From UBA11740 sp049273695 (GTDB taxonomy: Bacteria; Acidobacteriota; Blastocatellia; Pyrinomonadales; Pyrinomonadaceae), in the NCBI GenBank assembly GCA_049273695.1, contig JBASRE010000036.1:1-64000 (forward strand): a stretch of DNA of 64,000 nt, read 5' to 3'. The position numbers and the translations under genes were made by a program. Within the stretch, counting starts at the first letter, position 1; each line of letters starts with the position of its first letter. Below the pieces are notes generated by a model that had not been told where the DNA came from, made no database searches, and saw nothing but the letters and a program-made list of their open reading frames with translations. Shown here piece by piece: positions 41,577 to 50,995 of the stretch.

Positions 41577-43760
41577 TCACCGGCGCACGGTCACACTAAT
41601 TGTCCCTACATTGTTGCTGTTGTCGTATGCCCGCAACGATATCGTGTGTTCTCCAGGGCCTTCGATCAGCAAGTCGACCGAGAAGCGCTCGCGCGGACTG
41701 TCGGCGATGCCGTCGTCGGGAAAGACTTCCCGCCAGGTCCCGCCGTCCACGCTGACATCGGCGCGTTTAATTCGGCCGGTCGCGTCCACGACCTCGAAAA
41801 CCGCGCGCCCACGGTCTCCAGTCACTGAAGCATTGCCAACCAATCGCAGTATTGGCGGCGTGTTATCTATGTCCACTGCCTCGCTCAGACGCTCGCCTGA
41901 AAGGGCCGCTCCTGTCGGATTGTCCAGGACATCGGACGCCACCACTCGGAAGATGTAGCGGCCGTCAGCGAGGCTGGCAGCGTCAACCGTGTAGAACGTT
42001 TCGCGAATGTGATCCTTCAGCAAGCGAAAGTTTGTCTCGCCGAGAGAGTGATAGTAAACGGCGTACTCCAGAGTGTCGCCGTTGCGGTCCTCGGACTGCC
42101 ACTGCAAAGAGCGCGCCCCGCGTTGGAACAAACGGCGCGGCGGCGTCTGACTAACCATGCCGAACAGCGAAGGATCCAGGCCCGCCGACTCGATGTTCGG
42201 ATCAGTTTGAATCAGAAGCTGCTGCTGCAAAGCCACGCCCGGCGGCAGAATTGTGATTGACAGGATTTCGGGCGCGACGTTCCGCGGCAAGTAAGCGATG
42301 CTCACGTCTTCCAACTGCGGCTGTGCGGCACGCGCACCTGGACCGCTGCGAAGGACTGCGCGCCATTGAACAAAGCGTGCTTTGGGACTGGTAATCTGCG
42401 CGCCGGTAGCTTCGGTGTAGCTTGCGCTCCAATCGCTCCACGTTGCGTCAGGCTTGTCGCTGTTGCCGCTGCGCGTCTGTACCTGAATCGGACCCTGGCC
42501 GCGCCACCAGACGCGACCCCAGGTTGAAGCGAGTTTCGCATCACGCACTGGCGACTCATAAGTTCCTTCAATCACGCGTGCATCGCCGTAGCGAAACAGT
42601 TTTCCCTGGTTGCTGGACGCCGCAAACACGTCCGCTCCGCGTGCGACCATCGCCGAGATTTGGCCTTCGGGCGATTGCAGGAGCAGCGTGTCTCGCCCGT
42701 CATTCGTAATCGAGTAGATGCGGCCTTTGTCGGAGGTGCCGAGGAGCACGCCGTTGCGAGTTGCGAGCAGAGCGAAACCGGTAACCGATGTCGAGCTCCA
42801 AACGATGTCCGTGCCGCCATCAGTAAGAATGCGAAATACGGCGCTGCGCACATTATTTAAATCATTGCGGCTGCGGCTCGGCTGCGCCGGCTGAGTTTGT
42901 GGCGTCGCGGTCGTCTCGTCCGCCGTCGCCGTCGTTGTAGTTGTTGCATCGGCAGCAGCGGTTGTCTGAGGCCGATTAACGGCGACGGCGTCGCTAAGCC
43001 CTAACGCGTAAATCGATCCATCATCCGCCACCGACAGCGCATGAATCTCGCGCAAGGGCGCATCGTACAAACCAAACGCTTTGCCGTCTGACGAAATCCT
43101 CAGCACCAGCCCGCCCGGATCCGTTCCCGCAATGAGGTCTCCCTGCTTTGTCACCGCCAGCGACATCACGTGCGTTTGGTTCGTGTTCAGAAGCAGAGAT
43201 GCTTCAGGATTCGCACCGGCGGCGCGCACGCGATAAAGCTTCCCATTGTCGCCCGTCCCCACCACCAACGAACCGTCGGGCATGACAGCCAGGGACCAAA
43301 TGTACTTGTCGATGGGATCGAAATAGACTTCGGCCTTGCCGTCCGTTGTGACCCGATAAACTTTTCCGTCCGGCGAAGTCGCAGCGAAGAGAGCCCCATC
43401 TTTCGCGATCGCAAGCGCGGTGACATCGAGTTCGGCCGCCTTATACAAAAGCGCACCTTTGCCATCCGCCGTGACGCGAAACAGTTTGCCGTCATGACCG
43501 GTGCCCAGGTAAAGATTGCCGGCCGAGTCAACCGCCGTGGACCAAATGTAAGGCTGCTCTGTGTCAAAGACTCGATCCAGACGCGGCGCGAGGGTCACGA
43601 CGCCGTTATCCGTGATCGAAACTCCGCGCGCTTCGCCCTTCAAAACCTCGGCGCGGGAATTTATCTCCCACACCACCGGTTCGCCGGCGAACGCCGTTGT
43701 GATGAAAAACGAGATGAGGGTGAGCGCAACCGCGCCGGTTCTGAATATTCGTTTTCGCAT
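41577..43760 (-). CDS. Secreted beta-propeller protein
   Basis: The 727-residue protein has a signal peptide (GAVALTLISFFITTAFAGEP). Residues 60-430 contain seven or so propeller blades of the form GNLYLGTGHDGKLFRVTADGK, GALFAATSPDGKVYRVTTDGK and GSLVVGTGDNGKLYRV. A Thr/Ala-rich linker near 280-310 interrupts the propeller. The C-terminal 300 residues are beta-sandwich-like (APEILSITILPPG, DGRYIFRVVASDVLDN, GPGEHTISLRAYDNSNNVGT). It is probably a surface or periplasmic scaffold. It follows the E1-like gene by 27 bp. Confidence 0.85.
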   Translation of the reverse strand: MRKRIFRTGAVALTLISFFITTAFAGEPVVWEINSRAEVLKGEARGVSITDNGVVTLAPRLDRVFDTEQPYIWSTAVDSAGNLYLGTGHDGKLFRVTADGKGALLYKAAELDVTALAIAKDGALFAATSPDGKVYRVTTDGKAEVYFDPIDKYIWSLAVMPDGSLVVGTGDNGKLYRVRAAGANPEASLLLNTNQTHVMSLAVTKQGDLIAGTDPGGLVLRISSDGKAFGLYDAPLREIHALSVADDGSIYALGLSDAVAVNRPQTTAAADATTTTTATADETTATPQTQPAQPSRSRNDLNNVRSAVFRILTDGGTDIVWSSTSVTGFALLATRNGVLLGTSDKGRIYSITNDGRDTLLLQSPEGQISAMVARGADVFAASSNQGKLFRYGDARVIEGTYESPVRDAKLASTWGRVWWRGQGPIQVQTRSGNSDKPDATWSDWSASYTEATGAQITSPKARFVQWRAVLRSGPGARAAQPQLEDVSIAYLPRNVAPEILSITILPPGVALQQQLLIQTDPNIESAGLDPSLFGMVSQTPPRRLFQRGARSLQWQSEDRNGDTLEYAVYYHSLGETNFRLLKDHIRETFYTVDAASLADGRYIFRVVASDVLDNPTGAALSGERLSEAVDIDNTPPILRLVGNASVTGDRGRAVFEVVDATGRIKRADVSVDGGTWREVFPDDGIADSPRERFSVDLLIEGPGEHTISLRAYDNSNNVGTISVTVRR

Positions 43761-43787
43761 GAATTAGATCGCCAAGACTGAAGAGAT

Positions 43788-44825
43788 TTAGTTTCCGATA
43801 TATTTGGAATAGAGCGAGCGCGCCGTTGCGATGTCGTCAGTACCGCGAATGATCGAGCGCGCATCCTGAAACACGGTCAGTTCATATTCGCCGGTGCGGA
43901 ACCTTAGCAGATATTCGTTTGCTTTCACTTCGCCCGCCGGTTCCAGCTTCTGACGTAACGCCGCGAGATCGAGATGCACCGATTCTGATGGCGAAATCTG
44001 AACGGCGTGGCGGCCGCACATCACCGCGGCAAACTCGCGCGCCTCCGCGTCCAGCGTTTCAAACTTTTCGAGTGCGCATGTCGGACAATCACTGAGCGGT
44101 GCTCCGAGAGAAATCTTACGCCACTCATTCCGCCACACATCGAATTGCATGAGCGAGTTGTGCAGACTCTGCATATCCCCGGTCAACAGCTTCAATGCTT
44201 CGCTCACCTGCACCGACGCAACGATGCTGATGATGGGCATGATGACACCCGCGGTGTCGCACGTTGGCGCGCTGGCAGCGGGCGGCGCTTCCGGAAAAAT
44301 GCAGCGCAGGCACGGCGTTTGGTACGGCCGAACCGTCATCGTCACGCCATACGATCCCACCGCCGCGCCGTAAATCCAATTCACACCGTTTTTGATGCAC
44401 GCGTCATTAATCAGGTAGCGCGTCGCAAAATTGTCGGTGCCGTCCAAAACTACTTCGGCGTCGGCGATGAGCCGCTCGATGTTTGAATGATTAACGTCGG
44501 CGATCTCAGGTTCAATGTCGATGTCGCTGTTGATGTCGGCGATGTGATTAGCGGCGGCGACGGCTTTCGGCAAGCGCTCCGCGGCATCGTGTTCGGTAAA
44601 CATCGTCTGGCGTTGGAGATTTGAAGATTCGACAAAGTCTCGATCGACGATGCGCAGCTTGCCGACACCGGCGCGCGCTAAAGCCTCGGCCTGCGACGAA
44701 CCGAGCGCACCGCAACCAATGATCACCGCGCGCGAGTTTAGAAGCTTCGCCTGGCCCTCTCTCCCGATGCCCGAGAACAGAATCTGGCGGCTGTAGCGTT
44801 CTTGAGAATTGGAGTTTGAAGCCAT
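43788..44825 (-). CDS. ThiF/MoeB/HesA-family E1-like adenylyltransferase
   Basis: From ATG 44825 the product (345 residues) begins MASNSNSQERYSRQ. It has ILFSGIGREGQAKLLNSRAVIIGCGALGSSQAEAL (ATP site), VDRDFVESSNLQRQTMF, DGTDNFATRYLINDAC, and two Cys pairs, CLRC and CPTC, that bind zinc. The catalytic-Cys position is in TCDTAGVIMP. Such enzymes adenylate the C-terminal Gly of ThiS or MoaD sulfur carriers. A C-terminal ~60-residue extension may be a small carrier-like or regulatory domain. It follows aroDE by 28 bp. Confidence 0.92.
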   Translation of the reverse strand: MASNSNSQERYSRQILFSGIGREGQAKLLNSRAVIIGCGALGSSQAEALARAGVGKLRIVDRDFVESSNLQRQTMFTEHDAAERLPKAVAAANHIADINSDIDIEPEIADVNHSNIERLIADAEVVLDGTDNFATRYLINDACIKNGVNWIYGAAVGSYGVTMTVRPYQTPCLRCIFPEAPPAASAPTCDTAGVIMPIISIVASVQVSEALKLLTGDMQSLHNSLMQFDVWRNEWRKISLGAPLSDCPTCALEKFETLDAEAREFAAVMCGRHAVQISPSESVHLDLAALRQKLEPAGEVKANEYLLRFRTGEYELTVFQDARSIIRGTDDIATARSLYSKYIGN

Positions 44826-44853
44826 TGAGTGACTTTGATGCGCGACCAGCCGT

Positions 44854-46404
44854 TCACAGTCCTGAATTATTGAGTGCGCGCTTTGCGGCGTCGCGCATCG
44901 CTTCAACATCAGGCTCTTTTGCCGTCCAGAGTCTGAACTGCTCCACTGCCTGCGCAATCAGCATTTCAAGTCCACCGACAGTTTCGCAGCCGGCTTGGCG
45001 CGCTTCACGTAAGAATTGCGTCTCAAGCGGATTGTAAACGAGATCGTAAGCCAATCGCACCCCGCGCAGTTGTTCCGCGGTCACAGGGGTCTCGGTTTCA
45101 AGTTCGCCACGCGTGCCGAGCGGCGTTGCGTTGATGACGACATCGAACCCGTTGAAGTTCGCGTCCGCAAGCGAGCGATATTCGATCCCGAAATCGCTGG
45201 TGATTGCCTTCGCTTGATCCGGGTTTCGGGCAAACACCTCCACCATTGCTCGTTTTCGCAGCAACGCATTGGCAACGGCGCGCGCGGCGCCGCCTGCGCC
45301 AATTACGCCGCACCGCAAACCTTCGAGAGATTCTAATCTATGCTTCAAAGGCTCTATGAAGGCGGCGGCATCCGTGTTATAGCCGTGAAGCCCACCCTCC
45401 TGGACGACGATTGTATTAACCGCACCAATCTCTTTGGCCGCTGGTTCGATCCAATCAAGATGCTTCATCACTGCCGACTTGTGCGGGGCGGTCACGGCAA
45501 ATCCGCGCAGGTTCCACTCAATTTCGCGCGAATTGTTCCGCACCATTCGACGGATGAAACCGTCCAGATCGTGAACTTCAAACGGAAGGAAGACAGCGTT
45601 GAGATCTGCTAGAGCAAAAGCGGCGTTGTGAATGTACGGCGAGATCGAATGCGCAACTGGGCGCCCAATCACACCCATGATTTCGGTCGCGCGATCGATG
45701 CTGTCGATGCGATAAACCTCACGCAGCTCACGAGCCGTCACTTGTCCCGGCGCGGTAGTGCTGTCTTCATCCAACGAGCCATAAGTGAGAAACGAACCGC
45801 GCGACGGCCCAAGGATCCGCGTCATCACGCCCGCCTGACCCATGGCGATCGCGATCAACTCACGACCTTCGCGTTGCGCGCGGTCGAGCAGATTGAAAAT
45901 GGGGATGCAGTCGGTTGCGTCGGCGGCTTGAACTGCGATCTTAAGGATTGAGGCACTCATGGCCGCCATTCGGTTATAGATGATTTCTAAGTCACCTGGC
46001 ACGCCGACGAAATCATGGTGCGAGCAAATCAGTCGCTCGCTGCTGAACTGCCGCCTTATGTCGTCGCTCTCCAGCAGCTCAAGCTCGACATCAGCGAAAT
46101 CGAAAAAACTATTCGGCGCGCCGAGCTGGCTTTTGTGCAGCCAGAACTCCGCACGTTCGGTCACCGCAATGGGGCGCCCACCGCCCTGTTCCGCAGGCCG
46201 AAAAGTAAGAATGAACGGGAGAGAAGTAGTTCTCGGTAGAGACGACGATTCCTTCAAAGCGGCATCGACCTCAGTCGATTCGACATAGTCAATCCTTAAC
46301 TCGACTACGTCCGCAACTTCCTGGGCGCGTTTGATGTGGTCCGCCAATTCGTGCGCGCGACGAACACAAACTGGAACACAAATTTTCGCTTTTCCCTTTT
46401 CCAT
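44854..46404 (-). CDS. aroDE: Bifunctional 3-dehydroquinate dehydratase/shikimate dehydrogenase (AroD-AroE fusion)
   Basis: This is a fusion of two shikimate pathway enzymes in one 516-residue protein. Residues 1-225 are type I AroD (ICVPVCVRRAHELADHIKRA, ELRIDYVE, HHDFVG, SILKIAVQA with the Schiff-base Lys). Residues 240-515 are AroE (VIGRPVAHSISPYIHN, VTAPHKSAVM, VIGAGGAARAVANALL, and NATPLG). It catalyses steps 3 and 4 in order. ATG 46404 is used. Type I AroD-AroE fusions are known in plants, Chlamydiae and some Acidobacteria. It heads an operon with the E1-like and beta-propeller genes. Confidence 0.95.
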   Translation of the reverse strand: MEKGKAKICVPVCVRRAHELADHIKRAQEVADVVELRIDYVESTEVDAALKESSSLPRTTSLPFILTFRPAEQGGGRPIAVTERAEFWLHKSQLGAPNSFFDFADVELELLESDDIRRQFSSERLICSHHDFVGVPGDLEIIYNRMAAMSASILKIAVQAADATDCIPIFNLLDRAQREGRELIAIAMGQAGVMTRILGPSRGSFLTYGSLDEDSTTAPGQVTARELREVYRIDSIDRATEIMGVIGRPVAHSISPYIHNAAFALADLNAVFLPFEVHDLDGFIRRMVRNNSREIEWNLRGFAVTAPHKSAVMKHLDWIEPAAKEIGAVNTIVVQEGGLHGYNTDAAAFIEPLKHRLESLEGLRCGVIGAGGAARAVANALLRKRAMVEVFARNPDQAKAITSDFGIEYRSLADANFNGFDVVINATPLGTRGELETETPVTAEQLRGVRLAYDLVYNPLETQFLREARQAGCETVGGLEMLIAQAVEQFRLWTAKEPDVEAMRDAAKRALNNSGL

Positions 46405-46474
46405 CAAACAGAACTAGAGGCGATGGTTTGTACCTCCATCGCCTCAGATCGCAATCCTTACCTGTTATGCGCCA

Positions 46475-46990
46475 CTAAGACTTTTGATCGAAGTGTCGAG
46501 TTGCTGGTTCAGTCCCGAGATGTCGTGTAGTTCCCTCGGTGACGCTCGCTACCGGCCCTCGCAATTCGGCCGCGTTGGTCGGCGGCAAAGCCTCATAAGG
46601 AGGGGCGTATGGCATTTGCGCCGGGCTTGCAGGCGGCGGTGCTTTGGACCGATCCGCCCGGATGATGTCGGAAATTCCTTTTCCCAGCATCGCGAACGCC
46701 GGAATCAGCATCCAGAACCACCAGACTTGTGCGCCGATGGGCCGGCCAAATATTGCCAAAGCTATAGCCACGGCGATGAAGCCAAAGCCCATTACCACAT
46801 TTCGAACTCCCTCAGCTTCGGAGGGTTCCTTTTCCGGACCTCCGCGTCGACCTCGGCGCGATGACTCCTCGTTCGGGGCGACCGGCAACTGGCCCGTCAA
46901 TGCTTGTGGAACCAGACTGATGTTCGCGCCGCATGCACGGCAGAAATGCGCGCCATCAACATTTTGGCTTGCGCATTTGGGACAAAACAT
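46475..46990 (-). CDS. Zinc-ribbon membrane protein
   Basis: The 171-residue protein begins with a double-CxxC zinc ribbon (FCPKCASQNVDGAHFCRACG). Two membrane helices follow at about 65-110 (VVMGFGFIAVAIALAIFG, WWFWMLIPAFAMLGKGI), with a Pro/Ala-rich tail. This architecture is frequent in Acidobacteriota. Role unknown. Confidence 0.8.
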   Translation of the reverse strand: MFCPKCASQNVDGAHFCRACGANISLVPQALTGQLPVAPNEESSRRGRRGGPEKEPSEAEGVRNVVMGFGFIAVAIALAIFGRPIGAQVWWFWMLIPAFAMLGKGISDIIRADRSKAPPPASPAQMPYAPPYEALPPTNAAELRGPVASVTEGTTRHLGTEPATRHFDQKS

Positions 46991-47034
46991 TTTGAGCAGG
47001 CACCTCCGTCAAATTTGGTCGTCGAACGCTGTTT

Positions 47035-47835
47035 TCAGGTTTTCGCTGTATCAGTCGAGCGTTGTCGCAAAGCTTCGTAAAGAATTACGCCCGTCGCGAC
47101 CGAAACGTTCAGTGATTCGATATGGCCGAGGACGGGAATTCTGACGACGGCATCGCAATGTTCGCGCACCAGGCGATGCAAACCTGAACCTTCGCCGCCC
47201 ATCACGATCGCCGACGCGCGTGTCCAATCCCATTCAGTGTAATTCAACTGGGCATCGCCGGCGGTGCCGACGACCCACACGTTACGCTCCTTGAGTTGAT
47301 CGATCAAACGTGAAAGGTTAGTCGCCCGCGCCACCCGCACGTGCTCAACGGCCCCGGCACTGGCTTTGGCGACCGTTTCCGTGAGACCGACGGCGCGACG
47401 CTCGGGGACGAAAACCCCTTCAACGCGTGCGCATTCAGCCGTGCGCAGGATCGCGCCCAAATTATGCGGGTCTTCGATGCCGTCCAGAATTAGTGCGAGC
47501 GGTTCAGGATACTTTCCGACACGCTCGGCAATCGTTTCGATCAGGTCATCTGCGTCTGTGTAGTGCGCGGCGGCAACGCGCGCTACAACACCCTGATGAG
47601 TTCCATTGCCGGCGCGTTTGTCGAGCGACACCCTCGGCGCCTGATGCACCGGCACACCTTGCGCGCGCGCCAACTCAATCAACTCGCGCAGACGCGCATC
47701 TTTTGCTCCTGACGCAATCGTGATCTCCTGGAGCGGACGTCTGCGCGCACGCAGCGCCTCGATAACCGGATTGACGCCAAAAATCTCGGTCGTCCGATCG
47801 CGAGATGGAGCCTGGCTTTTACGATTGCTGTGCAT
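47035..47835 (-). CDS. rlmB: 23S rRNA (guanosine-2'-O-)-methyltransferase RlmB
   Basis: The 266-residue SPOUT/TrmH-family protein has the N-terminal substrate-binding part (EIFGVNPVIEALRARRRPLQEI) and the SPOUT domain with LILDGIEDPHNLGAILRTAE, IVMGGEGSGLHRLVREHCD and the knot IPVLGHIESLNVSVATGVILYE. It uses SAM to methylate the 2'-O of G2251 in the peptidyl-transferase loop. It overlaps the gene upstream by 17 bp. Confidence 0.95.
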   Translation of the reverse strand: MHSNRKSQAPSRDRTTEIFGVNPVIEALRARRRPLQEITIASGAKDARLRELIELARAQGVPVHQAPRVSLDKRAGNGTHQGVVARVAAAHYTDADDLIETIAERVGKYPEPLALILDGIEDPHNLGAILRTAECARVEGVFVPERRAVGLTETVAKASAGAVEHVRVARATNLSRLIDQLKERNVWVVGTAGDAQLNYTEWDWTRASAIVMGGEGSGLHRLVREHCDAVVRIPVLGHIESLNVSVATGVILYEALRQRSTDTAKT

Positions 47836-48838
47836 CGTTCTGCAACTGTGGCGCTAGAAGCCGAAGCATCCGCGCGTATCGTGTGAATTGATTTTCGTTG
47901 TCGCTGATGGTGGCGGTCGCATCGATCTCGCGCGTCAGTGTGCGGCGTCTCTCGGTCGCATTCGCACGAGATTCAAGCGGCCATACTTTATTCAAGGCAA
48001 CGCGTAATCGAACGTAACTATCATCGTACACAGCGTGCGGGGCGTTTCTTCGCAGCACCTCAGCCAGCGCGCGAAAATTCTCGAAAGCGACTGGCTTCTT
48101 CTCCGCGCCGAGACATGAGAAGTCGAAGCTGCCCGCGCGAATTCGCCAGCCGGTCTCGTCAGCACGACAGTAAATGTCGAGCACCGCTTCGTCTGAAGTT
48201 AGCTGACGTTCATCGAGTACTTGCTTTGATTTGCCGCGCTTCTGTTCGACTTCTGTCGTCATGAAGTACAAGCGGCCGAGAACGATCAGCACAACATCGT
48301 TCCAGGGCACTGAAGCTTTCTCGCCCGTTCGGCGCACCGACGCAGTCAAAGCAGCATTGTCCATCGCGAGGGCGGCAATTTGTTTTGGAGTTGTTGCCAG
48401 GTTCAGTTGCGCGTCTGAAATCGTTACCGGCTGAATCCCCACGCTTCGCAACTTGTCCGAAATCGCTTGTGCTTTCTCCGTCGCAGTAGTCGCGTGCAGA
48501 GGCGCCACTCTGGCACTCAAAAGTGATTTCAATTCCGGCGGCGCAAGGTTTAGTAACTGCGCAGTCTCGGCGCTTACTTCACTTCCGTCAGAGCCGGCGG
48601 TGACAGCCACCACATGCACAAGATCCTCTGTTCCTTTTTCGGGAGCTGTACCAGTCGCGATAGCTGGCAAGGCTTCGACACTGCTGCCCAACACCGCGCC
48701 ACAGTATAAGCAGTTCGCGCGCGTGGGCGGATTCGCTCTCGAACACGAAGGACATGCGACCAGCTCGCTCGCGTTGAACGCTCGCGGCTGCGTCGATTCG
48801 ACGTTGTTCGTGAGCAACTGATCGTCGCGTGTCGCCAA
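47819..48838 (-). CDS. Zinc-ribbon hypothetical protein
   Basis: The 339-residue protein starts with a zinc ribbon (ELVACPSCSRANPPTRANCLYCG). The rest is an alpha/beta region with ATTATEKAQAISDKLRSVGIQPVTISD, reminiscent of a DUF2007/PII-like sensor repeat, and a C-terminal part with VVLIVLGRLYFMTTEVEQ and LDIYCRADETGWRIR. Its stop lies inside rlmB (17 bp overlap), so the pair is co-translated. Confidence 0.75.
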   Translation of the reverse strand: MATRDDQLLTNNVESTQPRAFNASELVACPSCSRANPPTRANCLYCGAVLGSSVEALPAIATGTAPEKGTEDLVHVVAVTAGSDGSEVSAETAQLLNLAPPELKSLLSARVAPLHATTATEKAQAISDKLRSVGIQPVTISDAQLNLATTPKQIAALAMDNAALTASVRRTGEKASVPWNDVVLIVLGRLYFMTTEVEQKRGKSKQVLDERQLTSDEAVLDIYCRADETGWRIRAGSFDFSCLGAEKKPVAFENFRALAEVLRRNAPHAVYDDSYVRLRVALNKVWPLESRANATERRRTLTREIDATATISDNENQFTRYARMLRLLAPQLQNDAQQS

Positions 48839-48908
48839 CTGAAAACCTCAGCCGGATTATACACGCGTTACGAGCGCGTTTTTGGTGTTGGGATACTGGA
48901 ACAATTGG

Positions 48909-49454
<546 letters not shown>

Positions 49455-49588
49455 TGCGTAAGACTACCGCTGATGAAAAAGACTGGCAATGCCCTTCACC
49501 CTCGCCGGCGAAATCAGGCCAACTTGACCGGCGGCGGTGCCAGCGGCATCCTAGAAGCGATTTCAAAACACTAACGGAGCTTATTATC

Positions 49589-50347
49589 GTGAACCACTTT
49601 GACTCGTCGAACAATGTCTCTTTGCAGTTCGGCCATCGCGGAAAAGTGGCAATTTTTATTGATGGAAACAATCTGTTTCACGCGGCGCGATTTCACAATA
49701 TCGATATCGACTACAACAAGTTGCTGCGTGTGCTGCTGGGCGATGGCCGTTTATTTCGGGCTTTCTTTTACACCGGTGTGGATGCGGGGGCTGAACGTCA
49801 GCAAGGCTTTCTGCTCTGGATGCGACGGAACGGTTTTCGCGTCGTGCAGAAGGAGCTGAAGACTTTTTACGACGGTTCGCGCAAAGCGAACCTCGACGTG
49901 GAGATCGCCGTGGACATGCTTTCTCTCGCGGGCCGTTACGACACTGCCGTGCTGGTTTCCGGGGATGAAGACTTTGTCTACGCCGTTAACGCGGTGGCCT
50001 ACAAAGGCTGCCGGGTTGAGATTGCCGGCTTTAGATCGAATTCAGCCCCGAAGCTGATCGACGTGGCGGACTGCTTCATCGATCTCGGTGAGATCGCTGA
50101 TCGAGTTCGCAAGGAATTCGTCCACACGAACAAATACGAAGACCGCGAGATCCATTACTCGCAACAGCCTCCGCCGCCCGCTCCATTCAACGAACCGGTG
50201 GCGACTGTGCCATCCTGCGCGGAAGCAAACAGAACCGAGCAACCGGTTCATCCGGCGATTGGATCAATCATCCATTCAAACGGAGGAGACGAAGCGGATG
50301 GCTTTTCAAGCGCGGTGGATTTCGTGCGCGTGACTGACGAGCAGTGA
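49589..50347 (+). CDS. NYN-domain (LabA/DUF88-like) PIN-superfamily ribonuclease
   Basis: Starting at GTG 49589 (ACGGAG nine bases before), the 252-residue product has the NYN fold: VAIFIDGNNLFHAARFHNIDIDYNKLL with the first Asp, DVEIAVDMLSLAGRYDTAVLVSGDEDFVYAVNAV with the catalytic Asp cluster, and KGCRVEIAGFRSNSAPKLIDVADCF. Such proteins are metal-dependent RNases or RNA-binding modules. The C-terminal 80 residues are Pro/Asn-rich and may be disordered. Confidence 0.88.
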   Translation: MNHFDSSNNVSLQFGHRGKVAIFIDGNNLFHAARFHNIDIDYNKLLRVLLGDGRLFRAFFYTGVDAGAERQQGFLLWMRRNGFRVVQKELKTFYDGSRKANLDVEIAVDMLSLAGRYDTAVLVSGDEDFVYAVNAVAYKGCRVEIAGFRSNSAPKLIDVADCFIDLGEIADRVRKEFVHTNKYEDREIHYSQQPPPPAPFNEPVATVPSCAEANRTEQPVHPAIGSIIHSNGGDEADGFSSAVDFVRVTDEQ

Positions 50348-50964
50348 TGTGTGCTGATTTTGAGGTCGCAACTTGCGATCTCAAAAGGCCGGTCGCAATT
50401 TGTGACCGGTTCGTCAGAGTATTCAGAATCCAATGCGAGTCGCTTCGGTTCAGGCTGGGGCGGCGGCCCTTGAGCAGTCTGCGGATCTGCGCGAACAACT
50501 CGATGATCGCTTTCTCATGCGTGTCCAAGCGCCCGGTTAGTTTGCGTTCGAGAGCATCAAGTTTCTTCGCTAATTCGTCGCAACTCGCCAGCACTTCACG
50601 CAGCTTCACAAAAGCGCGAACCACATAAACACTCATCGCCACGGCCCGTTCGCTGTTGAGGACGTTAGCTGCCATGACCGCGCCGTGTTCAGTGAAGGCG
50701 TAGGGGAGGTACTTAACATTCTGGCCCCGTTTCAAGGTCACATTTTGTTACCTTGAACCCCTAACCTCCCGTGTTTCCTTTAAGTTAAGTTGAAATACAA
50801 AGTCCTCGGGGAATCGCTCCAGGTTTCGCTTTCGTTTCGACGCCGTAGATTCGCGCCAGATCCGAATCCAGAATCACCCGCTGACCACGAATGATCCGAA
50901 TCACCGGCTCAATCGGCTCAATTGTCGCAAGTGCTTGTTTGGTTTTTGGGGAGCGTTTCGGCAT
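50268..50964 (-). pseudogene. Decayed ORF6N/KilA-N-domain gene
   Basis: From ATG 50964 the frame reads MPKRSPKTKQALATIEPIEP, VIRIIRGQRVILDSDLARIY, GVETKAKPGA. It then loses the family pattern. A second frame continues with ERFPEDFVFQLNLKETR-EVRGSR, a TAA stop, QNVTLKRGQNVKYLPYAFTE and HGAVMAANVLNSERAVAMSV. A complete gene would be a KilA-N/ORF6N phage-type DNA-binding protein. The internal deletion and frameshift plus the stop make it a remnant. Past about 50440 the C-terminus no longer resembles the family and overlaps the NYN gene tail. Confidence 0.75.
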
Positions 50965-50995
50965 GGGAGTTCAGCCTCACGTAAAGGGCATCACG

